From NCBI GenBank assembly GCA_003248935.1, contig QFQF01000006.1, positions 1-64,000 of the forward strand: 64,000 nt of DNA. Direction: 5' to 3'. Shown here piece after piece: positions 24,620 to 34,924 of the stretch. The notes below the pieces were generated by a model. That model had not been told where the DNA came from and made no database searches. It was given only the letters and a program-made list of their open reading frames with translations. Each line of letters starts with the position of its first letter. Position 1 is the first letter of the stretch. A program made the translations under genes and the position numbers. Origin of the DNA: Sphingobium sp. (GTDB lineage: Bacteria; Pseudomonadota; Alphaproteobacteria; Sphingomonadales; Sphingomonadaceae).

Positions 24620-25039
24620 TTACTTTCCGCCGCGACGGCGCGCCGTGCCGAGGCCGATCTTCTTCGCCAGCGAGCGGCGCTGTTCGGCATAATTGGGGGC
24701 GACCATCGGATAGTCGGCGGGCAGGCCCCACTTCGCGCGATAGTCTTCCGGGGTCATCTGATAATGGGTCATCAGGTGACGCTTCAGCATTTTCAGCTTC
24801 TTTCCGTCTTCCAGGCAGACGATATAGTCCGGCTTTACAGACGAGCGGATCGAAACTGCGGGTTCCGGCTTGACCTCCTGAACCACCGGGCGGACCGAAA
24901 GGCCGGAAAGCGCCGAATAGACGTTCTGGATGAGAAGGGGGACGTCCGAAACCGACACGCTGTTGTTGGAAACATGAGCGGCGACAATATCAGAGGTCAG
25001 CGTGATGAGCATTTCGCCCTGTGCGTTATCTTCCTCCAT
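24620..25039 (-). CDS. mucR: MucR/Ros-family transcriptional regulator
   Basis: A 139-residue regulator whose C-terminal half holds the prokaryotic zinc-finger block 'CLEDGKKLKMLKRHLMTHY' followed by 'YRAKWGLPADYPMVAPNYA'. The second Cys of Ros is Asp here, as in MucR proteins. MucR binds AT-rich DNA and acts as an H-NS-like silencer in alphaproteobacteria. It stands alone between rimI and fur with its own leader and terminator. Confidence 0.93.
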   Translation of the reverse strand: MEEDNAQGEMLITLTSDIVAAHVSNNSVSVSDVPLLIQNVYSALSGLSVRPVVQEVKPEPAVSIRSSVKPDYIVCLEDGKKLKMLKRHLMTHYQMTPEDYRAKWGLPADYPMVAPNYAEQRRSLAKKIGLGTARRRGGK

Positions 25040-25157
25040 GGGAAACTCCTTCTCTTTTTGCGTGGCGACCCGTCACGGAGTCTTTGGCGGCTCTTCCGTC
25101 CGGACGCCGGTGGCTTAGCTTCAATATGTATCAGGTTCAAGGCGCAGGTGCAGGAAA

Positions 25158-25628
25158 TTACAGGACAAGCCGGAAACTTAGTGCGTCGTAAAGCTGTCCG
25201 TCATGACCGCGATAATATGCTGGCCGAGTATTTATATGCTCAAATCCGCGACTTTTATATAACTCCACCGCTCTGTTGGTCGCACGCACCTCCAGATACA
25301 TCGTCTTGATGTCCCGGGCGCGGGCGATGGCGGCGCTGTGGTCGAGCAGCGCGGTGCCGATATCGCGTCCGCGCCACTGCGGCGCGACAGCCAGCAGCAG
25401 CAGTTCGGATTCGTCGAGGATGGTCCTGACCAGCGCAAAGCCCAGGGTGGCGCCGTCCAGCTGCGCGAGCGTCAGCCAGACGCCGCCCATCGCGGCGACC
25501 CCGGCCAGTTGCGCGGTCGTCCATGCTTCACCGAAGGCGGGATCGAACGCCGTCGCCATTACCGTCATCGCTGCCGCCTGCGCCCGCCGGCCGGGCGGAT
25601 CGTGAAGTGCGAGGGAAAGGCCGTGCAT
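25158..25628 (-). CDS. rimI: GNAT acetyltransferase, RimI-like
   Basis: A 156-residue GNAT protein with the acetyl-CoA motif 'VAPQWRGRDIGTALL' and the 'NRAVELYKSRGFEH' and 'Y-Y-x-x-x-x-DA' end segments. RimI acetylates the N-terminal Ala of ribosomal protein S18. The ATG at 25628 overlaps the tsaB stop, the conserved tsaB-rimI pairing that supports the name. Confidence 0.88.
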   Translation of the reverse strand: MHGLSLALHDPPGRRAQAAAMTVMATAFDPAFGEAWTTAQLAGVAAMGGVWLTLAQLDGATLGFALVRTILDESELLLLAVAPQWRGRDIGTALLDHSAAIARARDIKTMYLEVRATNRAVELYKSRGFEHINTRPAYYRGHDGQLYDALSFRLVL

Positions 25629-26266
25629 CAGGTGCCGCTGCCCGTTCGCACGGCCATGGGCTTTGCATCCGCGCCACGGCCATAGACCGGCGTGGGCGCA
25701 AGCAGCGCGTCGTCCGGCAGGGCAGGGAAGCTGGCGCTGTCGGCGTCCACCGGCACAGCGGTCCCGTGCCCGCGCGCGTCCACCAGCGCCTGTGCCCCGG
25801 AACCGTAAATGACGGGATCGTCGACCCGGGCGGCCAGTTCGGCGATGGGGACCGAGACAGGCGGTGCCTCCGGGGCCAGCGTCTGCGCGTCAAACCTTTG
25901 CCAGAACAGCTCGCCATGGCCGCCGGTGATCGCGACTGCGATCGGGCCATCCGTATCATGCCGTTCCCGCGCCGCCGCCGCGACGATCGCCGCCGTGCCA
26001 TATCCGGAAAGTGCGGCCTGCCAGGCGAAGGCGAGCGCGCGCGCGGCGGCGAGGCCGATGCGCACGCCGGTGAAGCTGCCCGGCCCGACATCCACCACGA
26101 TGCGGTCGGCACGCCCCCCGTCGGGGAGCGCGGCGATGACCGGCAGCAGGCGTTCGGCATGCCCGCGTCCCGCCACCTCATGATGACGGGCGCGCAGCAT
26201 GTCGCCATCGAACAGCGCGACGGAGAGTATCTGCGTCGCCGTATCGATCACCAATGTCCGCAACAA
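25628..26266 (-). CDS. tsaB: tRNA t6A37 biosynthesis protein TsaB
   Basis: A 212-residue ASKHA-fold protein starting 'LRTLVIDTAT' with the 'GRGHAERLLPVI' and 'VDVGPGSFTGVRIGLAAARALA' motifs. TsaB scaffolds TsaD and TsaE in threonylcarbamoyl-adenosine formation. It is coupled to rimI. Its partner TsaE is encoded at 59420 in this window. Confidence 0.95.
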   Translation of the reverse strand: MLRTLVIDTATQILSVALFDGDMLRARHHEVAGRGHAERLLPVIAALPDGGRADRIVVDVGPGSFTGVRIGLAAARALAFAWQAALSGYGTAAIVAAAARERHDTDGPIAVAITGGHGELFWQRFDAQTLAPEAPPVSVPIAELAARVDDPVIYGSGAQALVDARGHGTAVPVDADSASFPALPDDALLAPTPVYGRGADAKPMAVRTGSGT

Positions 26267-26302
26267 CCGCTCCCGCAGGTATCCGTGAAGATCACCAAGC
26301 GG

Positions 26303-26896
26303 TTAGTCGATCCGGTTGAATTTGCCAAATTCGGGGCGGGGGAGCCGGTTGAACACGGTTTCCGGGTCGCCATAGCCCAGGGTCGAGATGAAGTTCGACT
26401 TCACGTTCGGCGTGTCGCCGAAGAAGGCGGCGTCGACCGCTGCGTTGTCGAAGCCGGACATCGGGCCGGTGCCCAGGCCGAGCGCGCGCGCCGCAAGGAT
26501 GAAATAGGCGCCCTGCAGCGAGCTGTTGCGCAGGGCCGCGACCTCGCGTGCCGCGGGATCGGGGAACCAGTTCTTCGCGTCGGGCTGGTGCGGGAACAGT
26601 TCGGGCAGCTGTTCGTGGAAATCGACATCCATGCCGATGATGACGGTAACCGGCGCCTTGCGAATCTTCTCGCCGTTGGTGCCGCTGGACAGGGCGGCGA
26701 GCTTTTCCTTGGCCTCCGCGCTGATGCACCAGACGAGCCGCGCGGGCAGCATGTTGGCCGATGTCGGCCCCATCTTCATCAGATCCCAGATCGCGTGCAG
26801 TTCTTCCTGGGTGACCGGCTTGTCGAGATAGCCGTTGAACGTCCGTGCGGTACGGAACAGCTGGTCGAGCGAGGGGGCCGGCAAAGGCTCGGTCAT
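26303..26896 (-). CDS. Malonic semialdehyde reductase-like nitroreductase (RutE/HadB family)
   Basis: A 197-residue flavin (FMN) nitroreductase-fold protein. '[15 protein letters not shown]' and '[11 protein letters not shown]' are typical of the RutE/HadB group, which reduces malonic semialdehyde or related aldehydes with NAD(P)H. No rut pyrimidine genes are adjacent, so a pyrimidine role is not supported. It is separated from tsaB by 36 bases and may be co-transcribed. Confidence 0.85.
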   Translation of the reverse strand: MTEPLPAPSLDQLFRTARTFNGYLDKPVTQEELHAIWDLMKMGPTSANMLPARLVWCISAEAKEKLAALSSGTNGEKIRKAPVTVIIGMDVDFHEQLPELFPHQPDAKNWFPDPAAREVAALRNSSLQGAYFILAARALGLGTGPMSGFDNAAVDAAFFGDTPNVKSNFISTLGYGDPETVFNRLPRPEFGKFNRID

Positions 26897-26969
26897 GCGC
26901 GTGTCTTCCTGTTGTCTTGGGGCGCTGGAGCAGCGGGTCGGATGATCTGTTGGCGGGGAGCGCCGCCGT

Positions 26970-27542
26970 TCAGACGGCGCGTACCTCGGTCACTTCGGGA
27001 ACATAATGTTTCAGAAGCGATTCGATACCCTGTTTGAGCGTCGCCGTCGACGAGGGGCAGCCGGAGCAGGCGCCCTGCATCCGCAGATAGACCTTCCCCT
27101 GATCGAAGCCGCGATAGACGATGTCGCCGCCGTCATTGGCGACGGCCGGCCGGACCCGGGTCTCGATCAGTTCGCGGATCTGGGCGACGATCTCCGCGTC
27201 GGCCGGATCGTCGGTGAAGTCCTCCTCCGGCGGCACGGCGATCCCGGCGGCCGAACCGGCGCGGAACAGCGGCATGTCCGCCGAAAAGTGGTCGAGCAGG
27301 ATCGACAGCACGTCGGGCTTCGCGTCGCTCCATTCCGCGCCCGGCGCGATCGTCACCGATACGAAATCGCTGCCGAAGAACACGCCGGTCACATCGCCCA
27401 GCGTGAACAGCGCCTCCGCGAGCGGAGACGCCTCGGCCTCGTCGGCATCGGCGAAGTCCCGTGTTCCCGCGCTCATCACGATGCGCCCGGGCAGGAATTT
27501 GAGCGTCGCCGGATTCGGCGTGGTTTCGGTCTCGATCAGCAT
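26970..27542 (-). CDS. NifU-domain Fe-S scaffold/carrier protein (NfuA-like)
   Basis: A 190-residue protein: an N-terminal Nfu_N domain ('[16 protein letters not shown]') and a C-terminal NifU domain with the cluster-binding 'CSGCPSS' (C-x2-C). The start '[11 protein letters not shown]' at 27542 matches the family; the longer frame reads into upstream leader. It delivers [4Fe-4S] clusters to target proteins; MiaB encoded nearby is one potential client (inference). Confidence 0.94.
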   Translation of the reverse strand: MLIETETTPNPATLKFLPGRIVMSAGTRDFADADEAEASPLAEALFTLGDVTGVFFGSDFVSVTIAPGAEWSDAKPDVLSILLDHFSADMPLFRAGSAAGIAVPPEEDFTDDPADAEIVAQIRELIETRVRPAVANDGGDIVYRGFDQGKVYLRMQGACSGCPSSTATLKQGIESLLKHYVPEVTEVRAV

Positions 27543-27669
27543 GCGGGCTATGTGGGGCAGGGCGGGGCGCAGATCAAGCAGGCCCGTGCACGCCGGACGG
27601 AACAAGCCGCGTCGCGAGACATTGGTGGATCATCCGATGGCAACAGCAACACGGCGACAGGAGAGGCAG

Positions 27670-28140
27670 ATGAGCACCGAAGCCGACGTCAAGCATCGTT
27701 TCTGGAAGGCGTTTTCCGCCAGCCCCTATCTGATGATCGCGCTGGACAAGGCGCAAGGGCACAGCGTGCCGATGACCGCCCAGCTCGATCCGCAGGCGAA
27801 CCACGCCTTCTGGTTCTACACCTCCCGCGACAACCGTCTTGCGGCGGGCGGTCCGGCGATGGCGCAATATGCCGATCAGGGGCACCACCTCTTCGCCTGC
27901 ATCTCCGGTACGCTGGCGGAGGAACGCGATCCGGCGGTGATCGACCGCTACTGGTCGAAGGAGGTCGCGGCCTGGTATCCCGGCGGCCGCGATGATCCGA
28001 ACCTGCTGATGCTCCGCTTCGATCTGGGGGACGCGGAAATCTGGGTCGCGGACATGAGCCTGAAGGGTCTGTTCCACATGCTGACCGGCCGGACGGTGCG
28101 CACCGACGAAATGGGCAAGCATGTGGATGTGGTGCTCTAG
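27670..28140 (+). CDS. Pyridoxamine 5'-phosphate oxidase-like (general stress protein 26 type)
   Basis: A 156-residue split-barrel flavin-binding protein with 'FWFYTSRDNRLA', 'HHLFACISGTL' and 'DPNLLMLRFDLGDAEIWVAD', typical of the stress-protein PNPOx-like family. The ATG at 27670 has an AGGAGA Shine-Dalgarno. It is divergent from the NifU gene. Members bind FMN/FAD and are often induced by general stress; the substrate is unknown. Confidence 0.88.
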   Translation: MSTEADVKHRFWKAFSASPYLMIALDKAQGHSVPMTAQLDPQANHAFWFYTSRDNRLAAGGPAMAQYADQGHHLFACISGTLAEERDPAVIDRYWSKEVAAWYPGGRDDPNLLMLRFDLGDAEIWVADMSLKGLFHMLTGRTVRTDEMGKHVDVVL

Positions 28141-28188
28141 GCTGACCGGAGCGGTGCCGGAATGGCAGCCGCGACATGATTTTTAAAG

Positions 28189-28226
28189 AGCGGTCGTCGC
28201 CATCGTGCGGCGGCCGCTTGATTTTT
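28189..28226 (+). terminator. Rho-independent-like terminator after the PNPOx-like gene
   Basis: AGCGGTCGTCGCC (28189-28201) pairs imperfectly with GGCGGCCGCT (28209-28218) around a 7-base loop, followed by TGATTTTT. Confidence 0.6.
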
Positions 28227-28477
28227 GCGCTCTTTGCGGGCATATGCCGCCGCGCGCAGCATGGAACCCGAAGAGGTTCAGGAGCGATTGGCAGCGTGAT
28301 CGTTTCCCTGTCTGTCCGGCCATGATGGCCCGGGACGAGACGCGGAGACCGGCCAATGATCTGCGCCGTAAGTCTTGAGGCTTCCCTTTTCACGCGGGTC
28401 GTTTCGTAACCCGCTTTGCGTCCGCGTTGCGCCTGTCGCACCGGTATGGGCGCTCAGCCCTATGTGAGTATACACAC
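28227..28477 (+). promoter_or_regulatory. Long leader upstream of the DEAD-box helicase
   Basis: About 250 bases without a gene precede the helicase start. Cold-inducible DEAD-box helicases often have long structured leaders. I see several short GC-rich dyads but no named riboswitch, so this is a location note more than an assignment. Confidence 0.3.
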
Positions 28478-29848
28478 TTGACCGAGTTCAAGACCCTTGG
28501 CCTTGCCGAGCCCATCCTGAAGGCGCTTGCCGCCAAGAACTATGCGCAACCCACGCCGATCCAGCAGCAGGCGATCCCTGCCCTGCTGGAGGGGCGCGAC
28601 CTGTGCGGTATTGCCCAGACGGGCACCGGCAAGACGGCGGCCTTCGCGCTGCCCAGCCTGCATTATTTCCATGAGAACCCCAAACAGACCCCGGCGAAGG
28701 GATGCCGGATGCTGGTGCTTTCGCCCACGCGCGAGCTTGCGGCGCAGATCGCCGACAGCTTCCGCGACTATGCCCGGTTCATGAAGCTGTCGGTCGCGAC
28801 GGTGTTCGGCGGCGTGCCGATCAACCGGCAGATCAACGCGCTGCGCAACGGCGTCGACATCCTCGTCGCCACGCCCGGCCGCTTGCTCGACCTGATTGAC
28901 CAGCGCGCGCTGACCATCGGCCATGTCGAGATCTTCGTCCTCGACGAGGCCGACCAGATGATGGACCTGGGCTTCATCCAGCCGCTCAAGCGCATCGACC
29001 GTATGCTGCCGAAGGACCGGCAGAGCCTGTTCTTCTCCGCCACCATGCCGAAGGCGATCGCGGACCTGTCCGCCCAGTTCCTCGCCGATCCGGTCAAGGT
29101 GTCGGTGGCGCCCCAGTCGACCACGGCCGAGCGCGTCCGCCAGCAGGGCAGCTTCGTCAATCAGGGCGAGAAGCAGGCGCTGCTCACCCATGTCGTGCGG
29201 ACCGAGCCGATCGACCGTGCGCTGATCTTCACCCGCACCAAGCATGGCGCGGACAAGGTCGTGCGCGGCCTTGCGGGCGCGGGCATCCAGGCGATGGCCA
29301 TCCACGGCAACAAGAGCCAGGCGCAGCGGACCACCGCGCTTCAGGCCTTTCGTGCCGGCCAGATCAAGCTGCTGGTCGCGACCGACATCGCCGCGCGCGG
29401 TATCGACGTGTCGGGTGTCAGCCACGTCATCAACTTCGAACTGCCCAACGTGCCCGAGCAATATGTCCACCGCATCGGCCGGACGGCGCGCGCGGGCGCA
29501 GAGGGGCTGGCGATCAGCTTCATCGCGGATGACGAGCGCGCCTATCTGAAGGCGATCGAGCGGGCGACCCGGGTGAAGCTGGAAATCCTTCCGCTGCCGG
29601 AGAATTTTGTCGAGCTGGTCCGCAACCTGCCCAAGCCCGCGCCCAAGGCCGTGACCAGCGGCGAACGCGGACGGCAGATGCAGAACGCGCGCAAGGGCGG
29701 CGGCGGCGGCGATGGCCAGCCGCCGCGCGGCAACCCCGACCGGGCCCACCGTCCGGACGGCGAGCAGAAGCCCAAGCGTCCGTTCCGCCGCCGAAAGAGC
29801 GGCGTGGGCGCACACAAGGGCGCCGTGCAGCGCACCGGCGGGCGCTAA
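28478..29848 (+). CDS. DEAD-box RNA helicase, RhlE-type
   Basis: A 456-residue helicase with Q motif 'QPTPIQ', Walker A 'AQTGTGKT', 'PTREL', 'DEADQMMDLG', 'FSATMP', 'ATDIAARGID' and 'HRIGRTARAG'. The C-terminal 80 residues are Gly/Arg/Lys-rich and disordered, as in RhlE proteins that bind rRNA or structured RNA. The best start is the TTG at 28478 (giving 'TEFKTLGLAEPI', as in homologues); the upstream ATG at 28427 would add an unusual 17-residue segment. Confidence 0.94.
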   Translation: MTEFKTLGLAEPILKALAAKNYAQPTPIQQQAIPALLEGRDLCGIAQTGTGKTAAFALPSLHYFHENPKQTPAKGCRMLVLSPTRELAAQIADSFRDYARFMKLSVATVFGGVPINRQINALRNGVDILVATPGRLLDLIDQRALTIGHVEIFVLDEADQMMDLGFIQPLKRIDRMLPKDRQSLFFSATMPKAIADLSAQFLADPVKVSVAPQSTTAERVRQQGSFVNQGEKQALLTHVVRTEPIDRALIFTRTKHGADKVVRGLAGAGIQAMAIHGNKSQAQRTTALQAFRAGQIKLLVATDIAARGIDVSGVSHVINFELPNVPEQYVHRIGRTARAGAEGLAISFIADDERAYLKAIERATRVKLEILPLPENFVELVRNLPKPAPKAVTSGERGRQMQNARKGGGGGDGQPPRGNPDRAHRPDGEQKPKRPFRRRKSGVGAHKGAVQRTGGR

Positions 29849-29953
29849 GTCCTCATCTGTCGGCGGGGGCGGGCTGGTATACGGCTTGCCTCCGCCGCCA
29901 TTGGACCACTTGTCAGTGGCCATTCAGAAATTTGGCGCTAGGGTCTGGCGCCT

Positions 29954-32857
29954 ATGACCTTCCTGCTTCGGCGCACAGCCGCGTCCGCCTCCATCCTTGC
30001 CCTGCTGCTCACCGGAACGGCGCCCGCCGCCTGGGCGGAAACGCCGACGGCGCAGGGTACGCTGACCACCGGCACGGCCGGTACGCCCGCCGCGCAGAAG
30101 CGGCCCTGGCTCTATGAGAACAGCGACGTTCCGATCGATGCGGAATGGACGTTCGGTGTGCTGCCCAACGGCTTGCGCTATGCCGTCCGCCGCAATGGCG
30201 TGCCGCCTGGGCAGGTGTCGATCCGCCTGCGCGTCGACGCCGGCGCGCTGATGGAAACCCCCGACGAGCTGGGCTTTGCCCATTTCATGGAGCATCTGAC
30301 CTTTCGCGGGTCCAAGCATGTGCCCGACGGAGAGTCGAAGCGCATCTGGCAGCGGCTTGGCGTAACGTTCGGCAGCGATTCCAATGCGCAGACGACGGCG
30401 ACCGGCACGACCTATGCGCTCGACCTGCCGCAGGCGACGCCGGAGGGGCTGGACGAGAGCATGAAGATCCTGGCCGGGATGATGACCGAGCCGAACATCG
30501 TCGACGGCGCGGTCAGCGCCGAGCGCGCGGTCGTGCTGGCGGAAATGCGGGAATCGACCGGGCCGGGATCGCGGGTCAGCGACGCCAACCGGAAATTCTT
30601 CTTCGCCGGGCAACTGATGGGCGACCGCTCGCCGATCGGCACCACGGCCACGCTGAACGCCGCCACCGCGCAGGCGATGGAGGCGTTCCACCAGCGCTGG
30701 TACCGGCCGGAGAATGCCGTCATCGCCATTTCCGGCGATATCGCGCCTGCCGACATGGAAGCGCTGATCAAGAAGCATTTCGCGTCCTGGACAGTGCCGG
30801 GCAAGGGGCAGCCGCTGCCCGACTTCGGCGATCCCGATCCCAAATATCCGGCGGCGGGCGTGGTCGTCGAACCGGGCATCCCGGTCGGCATCAGCCTGGC
30901 GTGGGAGCGCCCCTGGCGGCCGCGCGCCGACACGATCGTCTATAATCAGCGCAAGCTGACCGACATGCTGGCGCTGCAGATGATCAACCGCCGTCTGGAA
31001 CAGGCCGCGCGCGCGGGCGGCAGCTTCCTGCAGGCGAGCGTCGACCAGCAGGATGTCGCCCGGTCGGTCGACGGCACCTTCGTCAGCATCCTGCCCGCCG
31101 GGACGGACTGGGAAAAGGCGCTGAATGACGTGCGTGCGATCATCGAGGACGCGAAGGCGACGCCGCCAACCCAGGCGGAGATCGACCGCGAATATGCGCA
31201 GTTCGACACCGCCCTCGCGATCCAGGTGGAAAATCAGGACACGGAGGCAGGCGCCAAGCAGGCGAGCGACATGGTGAGCGCCGTCGATATCCGCGAGACG
31301 ACGGTGAGCGCGCAGACTGCGCTCGATATCTTCCGTTCCGGCAAGCCGGGCATGACGCCGGACGCGATGCTGGAATCCACCCGCCGCCTGTTCTCCGCCA
31401 ATGTCGTGCGCGCGCTGCTGATGACGCCGACGGCGATCCCCGGCGCGCAGGAGAAGCTGCAGGCGGCGCTCGCCGCGCAGGTGGAGGCGGCGAAGAACGC
31501 CCGCCTCTCCGAAGGCACGGTGACGATGGCCGACCTGCCCAGGCTCGGCGCGCCAGGAAAGGTCGCCTCGCGCGTGCCTGCGGGCTTGCCGGGCATGGAG
31601 ATCGTGACGTTCGAGAATGGCGTGAAGCTGATCCTGTTCGCCAACGATGCGGAGATGGAGAAGGTGCGCGTCAACGTTCGCTTTGGCCATGGCCAGCAGG
31701 CGTTTTCTCCCACGAAGGCCGCGCCCGGCTGGGCCGCCAACTACGCGCTGGCGGCCAGCGGCATCGGCAAGCTTGGCCAGCGGGAGATCGACGACCTCAC
31801 CAACGGGCGCCGGCTCGACCTGAATTTCGGTATCGACGATGACGCGTTCGAGATGGCGGCCGTCACCCGCCCGGCCGATTTCGCCGACCAGCTGAAGCTG
31901 TTCGCCACGAAGCTTGCCTATCCCCGCTGGGATCCGGCGCCGGTGGCGCGGGTGAAGGCGGGGCTTTCGGCTGCCTACGACACGCTGGAAACCTCGCCCG
32001 ACGGCGTGCTGACGCGCGATCTTACCTGGCTGCTGCGCGACAAGGATGTCCGCTTCCGCACGCCGGGCAAGGCGGAGATCGCGGCGCTGACCCCCGAGCA
32101 GTTCCGCGCCACATGGGAACCGATCCTCGCCTCCGGGCCGATCGAGGTCGAGGTGTTCGGACAGGTGAAGGCAGACGAGGCGATCGCGCAGGTCGCGGCG
32201 ACCTTCGGCGCGCTGCCGCCGCGCAAGCTGGTGCCGGTGCCCGCGGCGAACCGTCTCCTGCGCTTCCCGGCGCACAACGCGACGCCGCTCGTCCTGCGGC
32301 ACAAGGGCGACAAGGATCAGGCGGCGGCCGTCATGGCCTGGCCCACCGCCGGCGGCCTTGCCGCCGCGCGGGAGAGCCGGCAGCTCGAAATCCTGACGCA
32401 GATCTTCAACGACCGCCTGTTCGAGGGGATGCGCGCGACGGACGGCGCGGCCTATTCGCCCAGCGTCCAGAACAGTTGGCCCTTCTCGTTCGAGAGCGGC
32501 GGCTACATCCTCGTCTCCAGTCAGGTGAAGCCGGAGAAGGTCGGCTATTTCTTCGATCTGATCGACAAGACCGCCGCCGACCTTGCCGCCAATCCGGTCA
32601 GCGCCGACGAGTTGCAGCGGGCCGTGGCGCCGATGCGCGAGTTGCTGACGCGGGCCAGTACAGGCAACGCCTTCTGGATGTCGCAGATGGAGGGCGCGAC
32701 CCGCGACCCGCGTTACATCGACGCGATGAACGCGATGGGCCGCGACATGCTGAGCGTCACCCCCGCCGATATCCAGGCGCTCGCCAGGAAATATCTGGTG
32801 CCGGGCAAGAGCTGGTCGGCCGAGGTGCTGCCGGTGGGCGTGGCGGCGGGGAAGTAG
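29954..32857 (+). CDS. M16 family (pitrilysin/insulinase) zinc metalloprotease, exported
   Basis: A 967-residue protein with a signal peptide (hydrophobic 'ASILALLLTGTAPAAWA' then AET). The active site is the inverted zinc motif H-F-M-E-H near residue 112 with a distal Glu in 'AERAVVLAEMRE' near residue 190. A second, inactive M16 half follows from about residue 520, so both halves are on one chain as in pitrilysin/PqqL-like enzymes. It likely degrades peptides in the periplasm. Confidence 0.93.
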   Translation: MTFLLRRTAASASILALLLTGTAPAAWAETPTAQGTLTTGTAGTPAAQKRPWLYENSDVPIDAEWTFGVLPNGLRYAVRRNGVPPGQVSIRLRVDAGALMETPDELGFAHFMEHLTFRGSKHVPDGESKRIWQRLGVTFGSDSNAQTTATGTTYALDLPQATPEGLDESMKILAGMMTEPNIVDGAVSAERAVVLAEMRESTGPGSRVSDANRKFFFAGQLMGDRSPIGTTATLNAATAQAMEAFHQRWYRPENAVIAISGDIAPADMEALIKKHFASWTVPGKGQPLPDFGDPDPKYPAAGVVVEPGIPVGISLAWERPWRPRADTIVYNQRKLTDMLALQMINRRLEQAARAGGSFLQASVDQQDVARSVDGTFVSILPAGTDWEKALNDVRAIIEDAKATPPTQAEIDREYAQFDTALAIQVENQDTEAGAKQASDMVSAVDIRETTVSAQTALDIFRSGKPGMTPDAMLESTRRLFSANVVRALLMTPTAIPGAQEKLQAALAAQVEAAKNARLSEGTVTMADLPRLGAPGKVASRVPAGLPGMEIVTFENGVKLILFANDAEMEKVRVNVRFGHGQQAFSPTKAAPGWAANYALAASGIGKLGQREIDDLTNGRRLDLNFGIDDDAFEMAAVTRPADFADQLKLFATKLAYPRWDPAPVARVKAGLSAAYDTLETSPDGVLTRDLTWLLRDKDVRFRTPGKAEIAALTPEQFRATWEPILASGPIEVEVFGQVKADEAIAQVAATFGALPPRKLVPVPAANRLLRFPAHNATPLVLRHKGDKDQAAAVMAWPTAGGLAAARESRQLEILTQIFNDRLFEGMRATDGAAYSPSVQNSWPFSFESGGYILVSSQVKPEKVGYFFDLIDKTAADLAANPVSADELQRAVAPMRELLTRASTGNAFWMSQMEGATRDPRYIDAMNAMGRDMLSVTPADIQALARKYLVPGKSWSAEVLPVGVAAGK

Positions 32858-32944
32858 GGAGCCGGGCGGAGGCCCTCGCGCTGCCTTCGCGTCCGGCCAG
32901 TCTCTGCCAGTCCCGGTTTCTGCCAGTCCCGGTCTCCGCCACTC

Positions 32945-33511
32945 TCAGTGGGATGGCATGGTGCCCGGGCGCAGGAACGGGAGCATGTGGGCGACATAGT
33001 CGGCCTTGCCCAGGTCGACGCCCTGGCTGCGCATGATCGCGTAGGCGGTCATCACGTGGAAATAGAACTGCGGCAGCGTCCAGTCGCGGACATATTGGGC
33101 GGCGGACAGGTCGAAGATCATGCCCATCGGCAGGGCGTGGGCGACCGGCCGTTCGGGGTCCGCGCCGGGAGTGCCGGGCGCGAGGGTTTCGACCAGAGCG
33201 ACGGTCTCGGCGATCCGCGCCTGTGCATCGGCGATCGTGCCGGGGCGATCGGCGGCGTTCCGCCCCTCATCCAGCAGGGCATTGATCGAGGCGGGAAACG
33301 CCTCGTCCCTCAGGCGGTACATGCCCTCCTGCGCCTGCACGCAGGCGAAGCGGACCTGCGTGGCGAGCGGGAACATGTCGGGCGCCAGCCGCGCCGTCAG
33401 CAGCGCGTCCGCCGCGCCGTCCGGCTTCTGGTCCGCCGCCTTGCCGAGCCAGGCGGACAGCGCGCTCAACATCTGTACATAGGTCGGAACGACGATGTCG
33501 GTCAGTGTCAC
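32945..33511 (-). CDS. DUF1993 family protein
   Basis: A 188-residue helical protein matching DUF1993: 'PTYVQMLSALSAWLGKA', 'LAPDMFPLATQVRFACVQA' and 'FYFHVMTAYAIMRSQGVDLGKADY'. The fold is DinB-like. The GTG at 33511 is preferred because AGGAGAGG sits six bases before it; an ATG eight codons upstream lies before that site. No function is established for the family. Confidence 0.88.
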   Translation of the reverse strand: MTLTDIVVPTYVQMLSALSAWLGKAADQKPDGAADALLTARLAPDMFPLATQVRFACVQAQEGMYRLRDEAFPASINALLDEGRNAADRPGTIADAQARIAETVALVETLAPGTPGADPERPVAHALPMGMIFDLSAAQYVRDWTLPQFYFHVMTAYAIMRSQGVDLGKADYVAHMLPFLRPGTMPSH

Positions 33512-33611
33512 GGGGGGCCTCTCCTGCAGGAACAACGGGCAATGTCCCGTCGCTCATGCCGACCGGCCCGGATGAGGGCAAGCCCTCATCCGCCGCGCCT
33601 TGCCGCCGCCG

Positions 33612-34913
33612 TTACAGCACGTAGCGGCTGAGGTCCGTGTTCTTCGCGATGCCCGACAGCTGCTTCTCGACATAGGCGGCGTCGATCACCAGCGTCTCGC
33701 CGACGCGATCCTCGGCGTCGAAGCTGACGTCCTCCAGCAGCTTTTCCATGACCGTCTGCAGCCGGCGGGCGCCGATATTCTCGACCTGCTCGTTCACCTC
33801 GGCCGCGATTTTCGCGACGGCGCGGATGCCGTCCTCGCGCAGGTCGATGGTCAGCCCCTCGGTCGCCAGCAGCGCCTTGTACTGCTCGGCGAGCGACGCC
33901 TTGGTATCGGAGAGGATCGCGACGAAATCCTCCTCGCTCAGCGCCTTCAGTTCCACCCGGATCGGCAAACGGCCCTGAAGCTCCGGCAGCAGGTCGCTGG
34001 GCTTCGCCACATGGAACGCGCCCGACGCGATGAACAGGATATGGTCGGTCTTCAGCGGGCCGTACTTGGTCGCGACGGTCGTCCCCTCGATCAACGGCAG
34101 AAGGTCGCGCTGGACGCCCTCCCGGCTGACGGAGCCGCCGCGCACGTCGCTGACGGCGATCTTGTCGATCTCGTCGAGGAAGACGATGCCGTTCTGCCCG
34201 GCGTTGGCGAGCGCCACGCGCGCCACGTCGTCCTGATCCAGGCGCTTGTCCTGCTCCTCCTCGACCAGCTTGTCCCACGCGTCGGCGACCCGCATCTTGC
34301 GGCGCTTCTTCGGCTGCTGGCCGAACGCCTTCGACATCATGTCGGACAGGTTGATCATGCCGACCTGGCCGCCTATGCCGGGTATCTCCATCGGCGCGGC
34401 GGGGGAGTCGGCGACCTCCACCTCGACCTCGACGTCGTTCATCTGGTCGGCCTCGATCTTCTGGCGGAAGGAGAGGCGCGTCGCCTCACTCGCTTCCTTG
34501 CCGGTCAGCGCGTCGAGCAGGCGCGCCATGGCGGCATCGGACGCGGTCTCGCGCACGCCCTCGCGCCGCCGCTCGCGCTCCAGCCGCACCGCTTCCTCGA
34601 CAAGGTCGCGGGCGATCTGCTCGACGTCGCGGCCGACATAGCCGACCTCGGTGAACTTGGTCGCCTCGACCTTCACGAACGGCGCGTCTGCGAGCTTGGC
34701 AAGGCGGCGGCTGATTTCCGTCTTGCCGCAGCCGGTGGGGCCGATCATCAGGATGTTCTTGGGCGTCACCTCGTCGCGCAGGGCGGCGTCCAGCTTCTGC
34801 CGGCGCCAGCGGTTGCGCAGCGCCACGGCCACGGCGCGCTTGGCGTCCTTCTGGCCGATGATGTGGGCGTCGAGTGCTGCTACGATGGCTTTGGGGGTAA
34901 GGGCGTCGTTCAT
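33612..34913 (-). CDS. hslU: ATP-dependent protease ATPase subunit HslU
   Basis: A 433-residue AAA+ unfoldase: Walker A '[13 protein letters not shown]', Walker B '[10 protein letters not shown]', the inserted I-domain (about 110-235) and the C-terminal 'DLSRYVL' tail that docks into HslV and activates it. It is encoded downstream of hslV on the same strand with a 90-base gap. Confidence 0.97.
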   Translation of the reverse strand: MNDALTPKAIVAALDAHIIGQKDAKRAVAVALRNRWRRQKLDAALRDEVTPKNILMIGPTGCGKTEISRRLAKLADAPFVKVEATKFTEVGYVGRDVEQIARDLVEEAVRLERERRREGVRETASDAAMARLLDALTGKEASEATRLSFRQKIEADQMNDVEVEVEVADSPAAPMEIPGIGGQVGMINLSDMMSKAFGQQPKKRRKMRVADAWDKLVEEEQDKRLDQDDVARVALANAGQNGIVFLDEIDKIAVSDVRGGSVSREGVQRDLLPLIEGTTVATKYGPLKTDHILFIASGAFHVAKPSDLLPELQGRLPIRVELKALSEEDFVAILSDTKASLAEQYKALLATEGLTIDLREDGIRAVAKIAAEVNEQVENIGARRLQTVMEKLLEDVSFDAEDRVGETLVIDAAYVEKQLSGIAKNTDLSRYVL

Positions 34914-34924
34914 TCCGGAACTCC

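Noticed and set aside
29924..32302. 792-codon minus-strand frame opposite the M16 protease
   Set aside because: Antisense artefact of high GC: repeated Arg/Gly/His content and no domain, while the plus strand has a signal peptide and zinc motif.
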